A stretch of DNA of 64,000 nt, from contig NZ_SSBI01000031.1 in NCBI RefSeq assembly GCF_004795015.1, forward strand, positions 1 to 64,000, in the 5' to 3' direction. Position numbers and translations under genes: made by a program. Position 1 is the stretch's first letter. Each line of letters opens with the position of its first letter. Positions 10,260-19,222 of this stretch are shown here, piece after piece. Below the pieces are notes generated by a model that was given only the letters and a program-made list of their open reading frames with translations, ran no database searches and was not told the origin of the DNA. The DNA is from Streptomyces sp. A1277 (lineage in GTDB: Bacteria; Actinomycetota; Actinomycetes; Streptomycetales; Streptomycetaceae).

Positions 10260-13200
10260 TCAGGCGGTGGCCACCGCGAAGACGTGGATGATCCCGCCCT
10301 CCGTGTTGCTCGGCAGCGTCACGCTCGCGAGCCGCTTGCCGGCCTGGAGCGTGATGGGCGCGGTGGCGAAGAGCTCGGTGCCCACCGGGTCCTTCCCGCC
10401 GCCCTGCACATCGCGGTATCCGGTGTGCACCGCGACCGTGTTGCCGAACGACGGCTGCTGCGTGCCGCCGCCCAGCGTCCAGTCGCTGAAGCCGATCTCC
10501 GCCTGCTGCGTGGTGCCGTCGGTGTACGTCAGCGTCACCGTCCCCGAAGCTTCGCCCTCGGCCGCGCTCCCCAGGAAGGCGATCTTCGTGTCGCCCTGCG
10601 CGGAGGGGACGTTCAGCACCTGCGGACCCGAGCCGACCACCTCGATGTTGTCCGGGTCACCGGCGTGCACCTGGGGCCAGGCGAAGTCGAAACCGCCCGA
10701 TGAGACCGTGCCGCCCGGCTCCGCGCCCGCCGCGGCCAGTGCCTCGGCCGAGTAGCTCCAGCCCTCACCGTCGAAGTTAGCCTGCGGGTTCTCGTCGTCC
10801 GCCGAGATCCCGGTGCTGTTGCGGTTCCACAGCAGGCTGTCGCGCTCGGCGACCGTCACCGCAGCCGACGTCTTCGGCAGTTCCTGACCCGTCGATGACG
10901 TCAGCGTCACCGGGACCGTGTAGTAGCCCTCGGCGGTGTCCGCCCCGGCCGACACGGTGAGCTTCGCCTGCGCCGCACCGCGCGCCGGCACGGTGAAGTC
11001 GCCCTCGGACGGGGTGACGGTGACCCCGGCCGGCGGCTCGGCCGTCCAGTGCACGGTGGTCGCCTTCGTCTCCAGGCTCTGCACCTTGACGACCGTCCGC
11101 GTGCCCTCGGAACCCGGCTCGGCCTTCAGCTGGTCCGGGGAGGCACCCGTGAAGTACTTCAGCCCGCCGCCGGGGAAGGACGGCGGCGCGTCGGCCGGCG
11201 CGCCGCCCCAGGTGGTGTCGGCCGTCGTGCCGAGGGTGAAGTCCAGCCGGCCGCCCCGGGCGACGAGCGAGTCCGGGACCCACGGCTTCGTGGACGTACG
11301 GCCGTTGACCTTCAGGCCGTGGATGTACGTGTGGTCGGCCGAGGCGGCGGGCGCGTCGACCGTGATCGTCCTGCCGTGCCCGGTGTGGACCACCGCGTGC
11401 GGGAACAGCGGGGCGGTGAGCGTCAGATCGGCGCGGCTCGGGTTCTGCGGGTACATGCCCAGCGCCGAGAAGACGTACCAGGACGACATCGTCCCCGCGT
11501 CGTCGTTGCCCGGGATGCCGCCGGGACCGTCGGTCCACAGCTGGTCCAGCTCCGCCCGGACCGTCTCCTGCGTCTTGTACGGGGCCCCGAAGTAGTTGTA
11601 CAGATAGGGCGCGTTGATGTCCGGCTCGTTCGTCGGGTCGTAGCGCGTGGCGTCCTTCGCCGAGAAGTCGAACTTTCCGCCCGGGGTGCGGAAGAACGCG
11701 TCGAGCCGCTCCGTCGCGCGTTCGTTGCCGCCCATCGCGCCCGCCAGACCGGCCACGTCCGAGTAGACCATCCAGGTGTACCGGGCGCTGGTGCCCTCGA
11801 CGAAGCCGCTGCCGGTACCGGGTGTGAAGGTGCCCGCCCAACTGCCGTCGGACTTCCGGTCGCGTATGTAGCCGCCGTCCTCGGTGGCGTTGGCGTCGAA
11901 GACGTTGGTCCAGTTGCCCGACCGGTCCAGGAACTTCTTCGCGTCCGCCGTCCGGCCCAGCTGCCGGGACAGCTCCGACAGGCCGTAGTCGGCCGCCGCG
12001 TCCTCCAGCGTCTCGGCCGCGCCGCCCCAGCAGTGGCAGTTGTCCGCCGGTACGTAGCCCAGCTCAAGGTACTTGTCGAGGGCGGGACGCTGGCCCACGC
12101 ACTCGACGTTGCAGCCCGCACTGTCCGAGTCGTTCGCGGTCGGCACGGTCGCCGCCCGGACCAGGGACTTCAGCGCGCCCCTGACGTCGAAGTCACGGCC
12201 CCCGAAGGCGTAGATCCCCGCGAGCGCCGCATCCGACGGGTCGCCGGACATCACGCTCGTCTTGCCGTTCTCCAGCAGCCAGCGGTCCCACTCGCCGTCG
12301 CGCTGGTTGGCGTAGTTGAAGAGGGACTGCGCGTAGTCGCTGCCCGCCTTCGGGTTGAGCAGCGCCATGAGCTGCACCTGCGCCCGGTACTGGTCCCAGC
12401 CGGAGAAGGTGCCGTACTGCGCCTTCTGCCCCTTGGCGAGCCGGTGGGGCTCGCGGTCGGCGCCGAGGTAGCGGCCGTCCACGTCACTGGTGAGGGTCGG
12501 CTCCAGCATGGAGTGGTAGAGCGCGGTGTAGAACGTGGTGCGTTGGGCTTCGGTGCCGCCGCCGATCTCGATCGACTTCAGCGCCTTGTTCCAGTTCGCG
12601 GTGGCCTGCCGCTTGACGGCGTCGAAGCTCCTGCCGGGCCCGTTCTCGGCGCGGAGGTTGGCCTCGGCGTTCTTCTGGCTGACGTAGGAGACGGCGACCT
12701 TGGCGCGGGCCTCGGTGGTCCCGTCCGCGAACGTGATGTACGCGCCGGAGCCCTTGCCCTCCACGGCGTTGCCGGAGGCGCTGTAGCCCGTACCGCCGGA
12801 GGCGGAGGTGGAGCCGGGGGAGAGCGTGCCGTCCTTCCAGGTGCCGACCTTCGCGAAGGGCTTGTCGAAGTGGGCGGTGAAGTACAGTGTGTAGAGGTCC
12901 TTGCGGTTGTTCGCGCTCTGCGGCCCGCAGAAGTTGCCCGCCGTGACCGAACCCGTCACGGTCCGCTCGGCCCGGTTGACGTGCACGGTGGCACCGGTGC
13001 TGCCGGTCTCCGAGTTGGAGGTGCGGAAGAGCATGCTGGCGGGCTTGCCGGCGGGGAAGCCGAACCGCCCCGACCCGGTCCGCGCGGTCGTGGTGAGCGC
13101 CGCCGACGCGCCACTGGCCAGGCCGACCTCGTAGTAGCCGGCCGATGCCGTCTCGTCGTCGTGCGAGAAGTCGCTCGCGTACTTCGCGTCGGCGGTGTCC

Positions 13201-13610
13201 GAGGTGGGGGAGGAGTCCACGTCGCCCACGTACGGCATGATCGGGATGTCGCCGTTGGCGCCGGAGCAGCCCACGCCGTTGAGGTGCGTGAGGCTGAAGC
13301 CGCGGATCTTCTTCGCGTCGTACTGGTAGCCGCCGGGAGCGGGCGTCGAGACCTGCTTGCCCTTCGAGTTCTGCGGACTCCACGCCAGCATGCCGAACGG
13401 CTGCACCGCGCCCGGGTAGGTGTTGCCGGCGTTGGACGTGCCGATGAGCGGATCGACGTACGCGACCGGGTTACGGACGGTGTTCTTGCCGGGTGACGCG
13501 GATGCGGGGGCGGCCGAGACCGCCAGCCCCAGTACGGCCATGGCGGCGGCCGTGACGGAGCCGACGGCCCGGACACCGGTGTGCGTTCGACGGTTGTGCG
13601 TCTGTGGCAC
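10260..13610 (-). CDS. Secreted GH92 family alpha-mannosidase with NEW3-like domain
   Basis: 1116 aa from GTG 13610; an ATG 11 codons upstream is possible but the GTG sits directly before the signal peptide. The export signal has twin Arg plus a hydrophobic core (GSVTAAAMAVLGLAV) and ends ASAS. The mature enzyme begins VAYVDPLIGTSNAGNTYPG, the canonical GH92 N-terminus. Other family blocks follow: SGWDQYRAQVQLMALLNP, DCHCWGGAAETLEDAAADYG, EGTSARYTWMVYSDVAGL, and the catalytic segment GNDDAGTMSSWYVFSALGMY. The C-terminal 250 residues contain a NEW3/Ig-like module and a lectin-like beta domain. GH92 enzymes are Ca2+-dependent exo-alpha-mannosidases acting on fungal or glycoprotein mannans. Upstream lies a palindrome likely used by a LacI-type repressor. 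Confidence 0.93.
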   Translation of the reverse strand: MPQTHNRRTHTGVRAVGSVTAAAMAVLGLAVSAAPASASPGKNTVRNPVAYVDPLIGTSNAGNTYPGAVQPFGMLAWSPQNSKGKQVSTPAPGGYQYDAKKIRGFSLTHLNGVGCSGANGDIPIMPYVGDVDSSPTSDTADAKYASDFSHDDETASAGYYEVGLASGASAALTTTARTGSGRFGFPAGKPASMLFRTSNSETGSTGATVHVNRAERTVTGSVTAGNFCGPQSANNRKDLYTLYFTAHFDKPFAKVGTWKDGTLSPGSTSASGGTGYSASGNAVEGKGSGAYITFADGTTEARAKVAVSYVSQKNAEANLRAENGPGRSFDAVKRQATANWNKALKSIEIGGGTEAQRTTFYTALYHSMLEPTLTSDVDGRYLGADREPHRLAKGQKAQYGTFSGWDQYRAQVQLMALLNPKAGSDYAQSLFNYANQRDGEWDRWLLENGKTSVMSGDPSDAALAGIYAFGGRDFDVRGALKSLVRAATVPTANDSDSAGCNVECVGQRPALDKYLELGYVPADNCHCWGGAAETLEDAAADYGLSELSRQLGRTADAKKFLDRSGNWTNVFDANATEDGGYIRDRKSDGSWAGTFTPGTGSGFVEGTSARYTWMVYSDVAGLAGAMGGNERATERLDAFFRTPGGKFDFSAKDATRYDPTNEPDINAPYLYNYFGAPYKTQETVRAELDQLWTDGPGGIPGNDDAGTMSSWYVFSALGMYPQNPSRADLTLTAPLFPHAVVHTGHGRTITVDAPAASADHTYIHGLKVNGRTSTKPWVPDSLVARGGRLDFTLGTTADTTWGGAPADAPPSFPGGGLKYFTGASPDQLKAEPGSEGTRTVVKVQSLETKATTVHWTAEPPAGVTVTPSEGDFTVPARGAAQAKLTVSAGADTAEGYYTVPVTLTSSTGQELPKTSAAVTVAERDSLLWNRNSTGISADDENPQANFDGEGWSYSAEALAAAGAEPGGTVSSGGFDFAWPQVHAGDPDNIEVVGSGPQVLNVPSAQGDTKIAFLGSAAEGEASGTVTLTYTDGTTQQAEIGFSDWTLGGGTQQPSFGNTVAVHTGYRDVQGGGKDPVGTELFATAPITLQAGKRLASVTLPSNTEGGIIHVFAVATA

Positions 13611-13690
13611 CGTTCCTGCCCTTCGTATGTGACGGACGGTCAACGCGACGGGAGGCGTGCGCCGTGACCGCAGCGGAACGGCGTCGTCCC

Positions 13691-13702
13691 GACAACGTTG
13701 TC
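13691..13702. promoter_or_regulatory. Putative LacI-type operator upstream of the GH92 gene
   Basis: GACAACGTTGTC is a perfect 12-bp palindrome 80 bases upstream of the GH92 start. Read on the minus strand it is preceded by TT, so a TTGACA -35-like hexamer overlaps it. Central CG and this length are typical of LacI-family sites in front of Streptomyces glycosidase genes. No repressor gene is adjacent. Confidence 0.5.
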
Positions 13703-13766
13703 AACGACGTGAGGATGCTCCTCCTGCCGCTCCGGGGTGTCAAGGCTCCCCGGAATCCGTTCGTCC

Positions 13767-13797
13767 GGCCGGGCTGTCCCCATCCAACAGCCCGGCC
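13767..13797 (-). terminator. Terminator after the HelD-type gene
   Basis: An 11-bp perfect stem (13767-13777 with 13787-13797) and 9-nt loop lie 25 bases beyond the stop of the minus-strand gene at 13822. Confidence 0.7.
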
Positions 13798-13821
13798 CGC
13801 GGACATGGTTGCCCGCAAACG

Positions 13822-16056
13822 TCAGCGCAGCGACGCGGGCAGCGCCTCCCGGTGGACGATCCCCAGCCGTTGCGTGGCCCGCGTCAGCGCCACGTACAGG
13901 TCGCTGGTCCCGAACCGGCCGGGCTCCACGACCAGCACATGGTCGAATTCGAGGCCCTTGGCCTGCCGGGGGCCGAGCAGCACCACCGTGCGGGTCAGAT
14001 CGGGCTCGGCACCGGCCGCGACCCCGTCCAGCGGGGCGGCGATCTCCTCGTGCAGCTCACGCGGCGCGATCACCGCGAGGCGCCCCTCCTCCGGTGTCAG
14101 CTCCGCGACCGCCCGCGCCACCGCACCCGCCAGGTCGTCCCCGGCGTCCCGGACCCAAGGCACCTCACCGGTGGACCGCACCGATCCGGGCGGCTCGAAC
14201 GACGGGTCCTCGACCCGCAGCACCTTCGCCGCCAACTCCATGATCTCGGCGGGCGTACGGTAGTTGACCCCGAGCCGTACGTGCTCGAACCGGTCGCCCA
14301 CGTACGGCTCCAGGATCTCCTTCCAGGAGCCGACCCCCGCCTCCTCCGAGGTCTGCGCCGGGTCGCCCACCAGCGTCATCGACCGGGTCGGGGAACGGCG
14401 CATCAGCAGCCGCCACGCCATCGGCGACAGCTCCTGCGCCTCGTCCACGATGATGTGCCCGAACGCCCACGTCCGGTCGGCGGCGGCACGCTCGGCCGCG
14501 CTGCGGTGGTCGGCCTCCTCCTGCCGCTCCGCCATCCTTTCGGCGTCGATGATGTCGTGGGCGGCGAGCAGCTCCGACTCCTCGTCCTCGAACTCGAAGG
14601 ACTCCGAGCCCCTGGACAGTTCCAGCACCCCCTGGGCGTACGCGATCCGCTCCTGCCGCTCGGCCTCGGCGGCCGCCCGCTCGGCGCTGTCGTCCACGCC
14701 GAGGAGTTCAGCCGCCTCGTCCAGCAGCGGCACGTCCGCCGGTGTCCAGCCGCCCTCGCCGGGCGCGCGCCGGATGGCCTCGGCGTCCGCCTCCGGTACG
14801 TAGACCGGCTCGGCGAGGTAGTCGGCGAGGAAGCCCTCCGGGGTGAGGGGCGGCCACAGCTCGTCGATGGCGGCGTGCACCTCCCGGCTGACGGCGACGC
14901 CCTTGCCGAGCTGGGCGATGTCGTCGGGGCCGAGGAAGTTGGGACCGCCGTACGGGTCGGCGCCGATGCGTTCGGTGAGCTGCGCGGTCAGGGCGTCGAT
15001 GATCCGGAAGGCGAAGTGCGGCCGGGCGAGGTTGTGCGGCAGCCGGGTGTCGCGCGCGGCCTGCCGGGCCTCGTAGGCGATCTCCCAGTCCAGGATCAGG
15101 TCGCCGTCGTCGTGCGGGACGATCACCGGCGCACCGGGCTCGGGCAGCTGCTGCCGGTCGCGCACGGCCAGGGCCAGCGCCTCGGCCATCGCCGCGCCGC
15201 CCTTCACCGCGGCGGCGCGGGGGGCGTCGGTGCCGCGGGCGTGGACCCCGGGGAAGAGCTCGGCCTGCGTGGCGAGCAACACGCCGGTCTCGCCGAGCGC
15301 GGGCAGCACCTCGCCGATGTAGCTGAGGAACGCCGGGTTGGGGCCCACGATCAGGACGGCGCGCTTGGCCAGCAGCTCACGGTGCTCGTACAGCAGGAAC
15401 GCCGCCCGGTGCAGCGCCACCGCGGTCTTCCCGGTGCCGGGGCCGCCCTCGACCACGAGGACACCGCGGTGCGGGGCGCGGATGATGCGGTCCTGCTCCG
15501 CCTGGATGGTCCGCACGATGTCGGCCATGCGGCCGGTGCGCGCGGAGTTCACGGCGGCGAGCAGGACGGTGTCCCCGCTCGGGTCCTCGAAGCCGGTGCG
15601 CTCCCGGTCCCCCACATCGAGGATCTCGTCGTGCAACTCGGTGACCGCGCGGCCCTCGGTGGTGATGTGCCGGCGCCTGCGCAGACCCATCGGGGTGTGA
15701 TTGGTGGCGAGGTAGAAGGGCCGGGCGACCGGGGCGCGCCAGTCGATCAGCATGGGCGTGTGCGCGGTGTCGTCCTCGCGGATTCCGATGCGGCCGATAT
15801 GGTGCGCGACGCCGTCCGAGAGGTCGATGCGGCCGAAACACAGCGAACCGTCGACCGCGTTCAGAGCGGCGAGCAGACCTGAGCGCTCGGAGACGAGCAC
15901 ATCGCGTTCGAGCCGGGCCTGCTGCCCTGTGCCCACGGGCGTCAGGGCGTCCTGGACCCGCTGAGCGGCGACGCCGCGCAGCACGTCGACACGGTCGTAG
16001 AGCCGGTCGATGAATTCCTGCTCCTTCTGCAATTCGGCACTTTCCCGAGTTGACAA
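13822..16056 (-). CDS. helD: HelD-type superfamily 1 helicase-like RNA polymerase motor (HelR-like)
   Basis: 744 aa from TTG 16056 behind GGGAG. The N-terminus (QKEQEFIDRLYDRVDVLRG) is a coiled coil of the kind HelD inserts into the polymerase secondary channel. Conserved blocks follow: IGRIGIREDD, LIDWRAPVARPFY, and Walker A GGPGTGKTAVALHRAAFLLY at about residue 210. Late helicase motifs are IIVDEAQELSPMAWRLL (Walker B), LVGDPAQTS, NYRTPAEIMELA and LYVALTRATQRLGIVH. HelD proteins use ATP to release and recycle stalled RNA polymerase; HelR members in actinobacteria protect against rifamycins. I saw no RAE-type 19-bp repeat upstream; instead there is a structured leader with a uORF. Confidence 0.88.
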   Translation of the reverse strand: MSTRESAELQKEQEFIDRLYDRVDVLRGVAAQRVQDALTPVGTGQQARLERDVLVSERSGLLAALNAVDGSLCFGRIDLSDGVAHHIGRIGIREDDTAHTPMLIDWRAPVARPFYLATNHTPMGLRRRRHITTEGRAVTELHDEILDVGDRERTGFEDPSGDTVLLAAVNSARTGRMADIVRTIQAEQDRIIRAPHRGVLVVEGGPGTGKTAVALHRAAFLLYEHRELLAKRAVLIVGPNPAFLSYIGEVLPALGETGVLLATQAELFPGVHARGTDAPRAAAVKGGAAMAEALALAVRDRQQLPEPGAPVIVPHDDGDLILDWEIAYEARQAARDTRLPHNLARPHFAFRIIDALTAQLTERIGADPYGGPNFLGPDDIAQLGKGVAVSREVHAAIDELWPPLTPEGFLADYLAEPVYVPEADAEAIRRAPGEGGWTPADVPLLDEAAELLGVDDSAERAAAEAERQERIAYAQGVLELSRGSESFEFEDEESELLAAHDIIDAERMAERQEEADHRSAAERAAADRTWAFGHIIVDEAQELSPMAWRLLMRRSPTRSMTLVGDPAQTSEEAGVGSWKEILEPYVGDRFEHVRLGVNYRTPAEIMELAAKVLRVEDPSFEPPGSVRSTGEVPWVRDAGDDLAGAVARAVAELTPEEGRLAVIAPRELHEEIAAPLDGVAAGAEPDLTRTVVLLGPRQAKGLEFDHVLVVEPGRFGTSDLYVALTRATQRLGIVHREALPASLR

Positions 16057-16084
16057 AATTGCTCCCTGACGGCTAAGGTGTTTT

Positions 16085-16123
16085 TTAGTGGCCCCTGGTG
16101 TGGGGCCTTTTCTGTGTGCGCAC
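16085..16123 (-). CDS. 12-codon upstream ORF in the HelD leader
   Basis: GTG 16123 to TAA 16085 encodes VRTQKRPHTRGH, with GAGGG 5 bases before the GTG. The stop is 28 bases before the TTG start of helD. Both arms of the hairpin at 16090-16107 lie inside the uORF codons, and the hairpin at 16110-16127 covers its start. This is the arrangement expected of a ribosome-sensing leader, but it is inferred, not shown. It could also be leaderless if the nearby -10 sequence is used. Confidence 0.5.
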   Translation of the reverse strand: MRTQKRPHTRGH

Positions 16124-16127
16124 AGAA
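16090..16127. promoter_or_regulatory. Two stem-loops in the HelD leader
   Basis: Stem 1 pairs GGCCCC (16090-16095) with GGGGCC (16102-16107), with loop TGGTGT. On the plus strand it is followed by TTT and could stop rightward transcription. Stem 2 pairs TTCTGTG (16110-16116) with CACAGAA (16121-16127), with loop TGCG, and buries the uORF GTG. Translation of the uORF would melt both stems. Confidence 0.55.
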
Positions 16128-16133
16128 TCCCTC

Positions 16134-16163
16134 AATATACTCGCGAGAATCCCCGGTCCGCAA
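16134..16163 (-). promoter_or_regulatory. Candidate helD promoter overlapping the large palindrome
   Basis: On the minus strand TTGCGG (16163-16158) and TATATT (16139-16134) are 18 bases apart. The -35 lies inside the 36-bp palindrome. With a start point about 7 bases past the -10, the transcript would begin near the uORF start codon. Confidence 0.45.
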
Positions 16164-16181
16164 TTGCGGACCGGGGATTCT
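16146..16181. terminator. 36-bp perfect palindrome between the NRPS and helD genes
   Basis: Bases 16146-16181 form a perfect inverted repeat with no loop bases other than a central CAATTG. It begins AGAATCCCCGGTCCG and its other half is the exact complement. It lies 77 bases after the minus-strand NRPS stop and can act as that gene's terminator. Because it also carries the presumed helD -35 box it may double as an operator. Confidence 0.6.
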
Positions 16182-16257
16182 TCTTATGCGGGAGGACGCC
16201 TCGCAGCCGTGGTGGCGCGGGGCCCGCCTGACCGGAGCCGGGCGTGGAGGCGGCCGG

Positions 16258-19131
16258 TCAGGCGGAGGCGACGTCCGCCGCGTCGATCCGGGCGGCGAGG
16301 GCCGCCGGGGTGGACGCCTCGAACAGCGCGCCGACCGTCAGCTCAGCGCCGAACTCCTCCCGCACCCGCGCCACCAGCCGTACCGCGAGCAGCGAGGTCC
16401 CGCCCAGGTCGAAGAACGCGTCGTCCGGGCCGACCGCCGTCACCCCGAGCACGTCCGCGAACAGCGCGGTCAGCGCCTCCTCACGGAAGCCCGTCGCCGG
16501 CCGCGCACCGGCATCGGCGCGCCCGAGGTGTTCGAGCTCGCCCTCCTCGGTCCAGCGCGCCAGGTCGCCCGTGCGGTACATGCGTGCGCCGGGCGGGCCG
16601 AAGGGGTCGGCGACGAAGCGGGCGGCGGTGAGTTCCGGGCGGTTCAGGTAGCCGTCGGCCAGCTGCCGGCCGGCCAGGCACAGCTCTCCCGGCACCCCCG
16701 GCGGGCAGGGCCGCAGCGCGTCGTCCAGCACATACGGCCGGGTGTTCCACGCGGGCCGTCCGATCGGCACCGGACCGGCGCCGTCCGGGGCGCAGGTGTG
16801 GAAGGTGACACCGCAGGCGGCCTCCGCCGGCCCGTACACCTGGTGCAGGGCGGCGTGCGGCAGCGTGCGCCCGAAGGCGTGCGCCGTCTCCCGGGGCAGT
16901 GCCCCGCCGCCGCACAACACGTGACGCAGCCCCGCGCACCGGCCGGCATCCGCGTCGGCCAGGAAGGCCCGGAGCGCCGACGGCGTGACGTGGCAGGCGG
17001 TCACGGACTGCTCGCGGATCAGCCGGGCCAGGCGGCCGGGGTCCTCGTGCTCTCCGGGCCCGGCGACGACGAGCGCCGCGCCCGCGCGCAGCGGCCAGAA
17101 GAACTCCCACACGGACGCGTCGGACGAGGACGGCGTCTGCTGCAGCACCCGGTCGCCGGGGCCCAGGGGGCAGGCGTCCTGCATCCAGCGCAGCCGGTTG
17201 TCGATCGCCCGGTGAGCGACGACCACGCCCTCGGGGCGGCCCGTGGAGCCCGAGGGGTAGCGGACGCAGGCCGGGTGACCGGGCGTCAGCGGGCGCGGCG
17301 GATCGGTCCACAGGTGTCCGGAGACGTCCAGCCCCGCCAGAACCACCCGGGGCGTCCCCGTGCCCTCGGGCAGGCGGTCCGGGCGGTCGGTGACGGCACA
17401 GACCGGGGCCGCCTCCCGCAGCACGTATGCGATCCGCTCCGCCGGGTCCTGCGGGTCCAGCGGCAGATGGGCGGCCCCGGCCTTCAGCAAGGCGAGCAGC
17501 GAGACGACCAGCTCCACCGAGGGGGGCACCGCCACCGCCACCGTCGCCCCGGGCCGGGCGCCCAGGGTCCGCAGATGGCGGGCCAGCCGGTTGGCCCGGG
17601 TGTTCAGCTCCGCGTAGGTGAGACAGGCGTCCCCGCACACCAGCGCGGTCGCGTCCGGGGTGCGGTCGGCCTGCGCCTCGAACGGGCCGATCAGGGTCGT
17701 CGGCGGCAGCTCGCGGTCCGTGCGGACGAACCGGTCGGTGACCAGCTCCAGTTCGGCGGGCGTGGCGATGCCGTGCGCGGCGAGCGGGGTGCGGGGGCCC
17801 GCCTCGGCCAGCCGCTCCACGAGGTGCAGGAAGCGTTCCTGGTGCGCGGCGAGCGCGTCCTCGTCGTACAGGGCCGGATTGGCGTCGTGGTCGAAGGTCA
17901 GGCCGCGGCCGTCGGCGCGGTCGTGGATGTGGACCGTCAGGTCCTCGACCGGGCCGGCCGACAGGTTGCGGGCCCGGGCCGGCGCACCGGCGAAGTCCAC
18001 GTCGTGGTCGAACGGCATCGCGTTGACGAGCGGGCCGACCAGAGCCCTGCTCCCGCCGGACAGCCCCAGAGCCCTGCTCCCGCCGGACAGCCGCAGATCG
18101 CGGCGGATGTCCTCGTAGCGGTAGCGCTGGTGGCGGCGGACCGTGCGGACCCCGAGCACCACCTCGCGCACCAGCTCACCGAAGGTCGCCTCCGGCTCGA
18201 CGGCCACCCGCAGCGGCAGCACGTTCGCCACCATGCCCGGCACCCGCAGCGCCGCAGCCCCGACCCGTCCCGTCACCGCCAGCCCGAGGACCACGTCGCG
18301 GCGGCCCGTCGCCCGGGACACGTACAGCGCCTGCGCGGCGATCAGCACCTCGGACCGGCTGGCGCGCAACGCCGTCGCGAGGTCCCGCACCCGCCCGGTG
18401 GCCTCCGGGCCCAGACGGGCGGTGCGCCGCAGGAACGTACGGGAGGGCAGCGCGCCCCGGCCCGCGAGCCTCGGCACCTCGGGCCGGTCGGCGAAGGCGG
18501 CCGACCAGTGGGCCCGGTCCGCCTCGAACGCGTCCGATTCCCGGTGGGCGGTGTCCTGCGCGACGAGACCGGCGAGCGTGCCGAAGGGGCGTCGGGCTGG
18601 GTCGGTGCCCTTGGCGAGCGCCGAGTAGACCTCGGCGGTGCGCCGCACGAGGAGCGCGTGGCCGAAGGCGTCCATGACGAGGTGGTGGACGCGCTGGTAC
18701 CAGAGCCAGCGCTCGTCCCCGACCCGGAACAGCGCGTGCCCGAACAGCGGGCCCGCCGCCAGGTCGCACGGCTTCGCGAGATCCGCCCGCATCCACGCCA
18801 GCGCCTGCCCCCGCGCGTCCGGCACCTCCCGCAGATCGCGCACGGTCAACGGCAGTCCGACCGAGGCGGCGACGTGCTGGAGCGGCCCGCCGGGCCCGTC
18901 CTCCACGCGCACGCGCAGCGCGTCCGTCTCGGCGACGACCCGGCGCAGCGCGGCGGCGAAGACCTCGGGATCGAGCGGCCCGTCGATCTCCAGGCACTCC
19001 GCGGTGTTCTGCGCCGGGCTCAGCGGGTCGAGCGCCTGCGCGAACCACACGCCGGCCTGGGCCGCCGTCAACGGGAGCACGGCCTGCGGCGCCCCCGGCG
19101 CGGCCGCCTGGCCGGCGAGCAGGACCGTCAT
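16258..19131 (-). pseudogene. Degraded catechol-siderophore NRPS (C, truncated A, T; DhbF-like)
   Basis: 957 aa open frame from ATG 19131. A condensation domain (residues about 20-450) has the active-site motif HHLVMDAFG. The adenylation domain (about 470-875) has SSSDASVWEFFWPL, YGPAEAA, GELCLAGRQLADGYLNRPE and YRTGDLARW, but the P-loop reads SGSTGRPEGV with Glu for the conserved Lys. After LEHLGRAD (near 16513) the sequence jumps to AGARPATGFREEALTALF. The whole C-terminal adenylation subdomain, with the catalytic A10 Lys, is therefore missing. The carrier domain keeps FFDLGGTSLLAVRL. There is no second module or thioesterase, unlike DhbF-type synthetases (C-A-T-C-A-T-TE). A 27-bp tandem duplication sits in the C domain. 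It probably cannot activate an amino acid. ATGA overlap with the carrier gene upstream. Confidence 0.75.
18039..18092. repeat. Perfect 27-bp tandem duplication inside the NRPS condensation domain
   Basis: Unit 1 is 18039-18065 and unit 2 is 18066-18092, identical over 27 bases. In the protein it duplicates nine residues and gives LSGGSRALGLSGGSRAL. The frame is kept. Confidence 0.9.
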
Positions 19132-19217
19132 GAGGCACCCACCCCCGGCAGCGGGCACCGTTCGGCGCGGTGCCGTGCGGCGACGTCCGCGCGGATTTGC
19201 TCCGGTGCGAGGGCCAC
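19128..19217 (-). pseudogene. Remnant of a stand-alone aryl carrier protein gene
   Basis: GTG 19217 lies 9 bases after AAGGAGGT, one of the best ribosome sites in the window (embedded in the last codons of dhbB). It starts VALAPEQIRADVAARHRA, the N-terminal helix of EntB/DhbB-type aryl carrier domains, then ends after 29 residues with TGA overlapping the NRPS ATG. The LGLDS phosphopantetheine site and the rest of the approximately 75-residue domain are absent. I infer an internal deletion that kept both ends. Without it, 2,3-dihydroxybenzoate cannot be loaded. Confidence 0.65.
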
Positions 19218-19222
19218 GGCGC

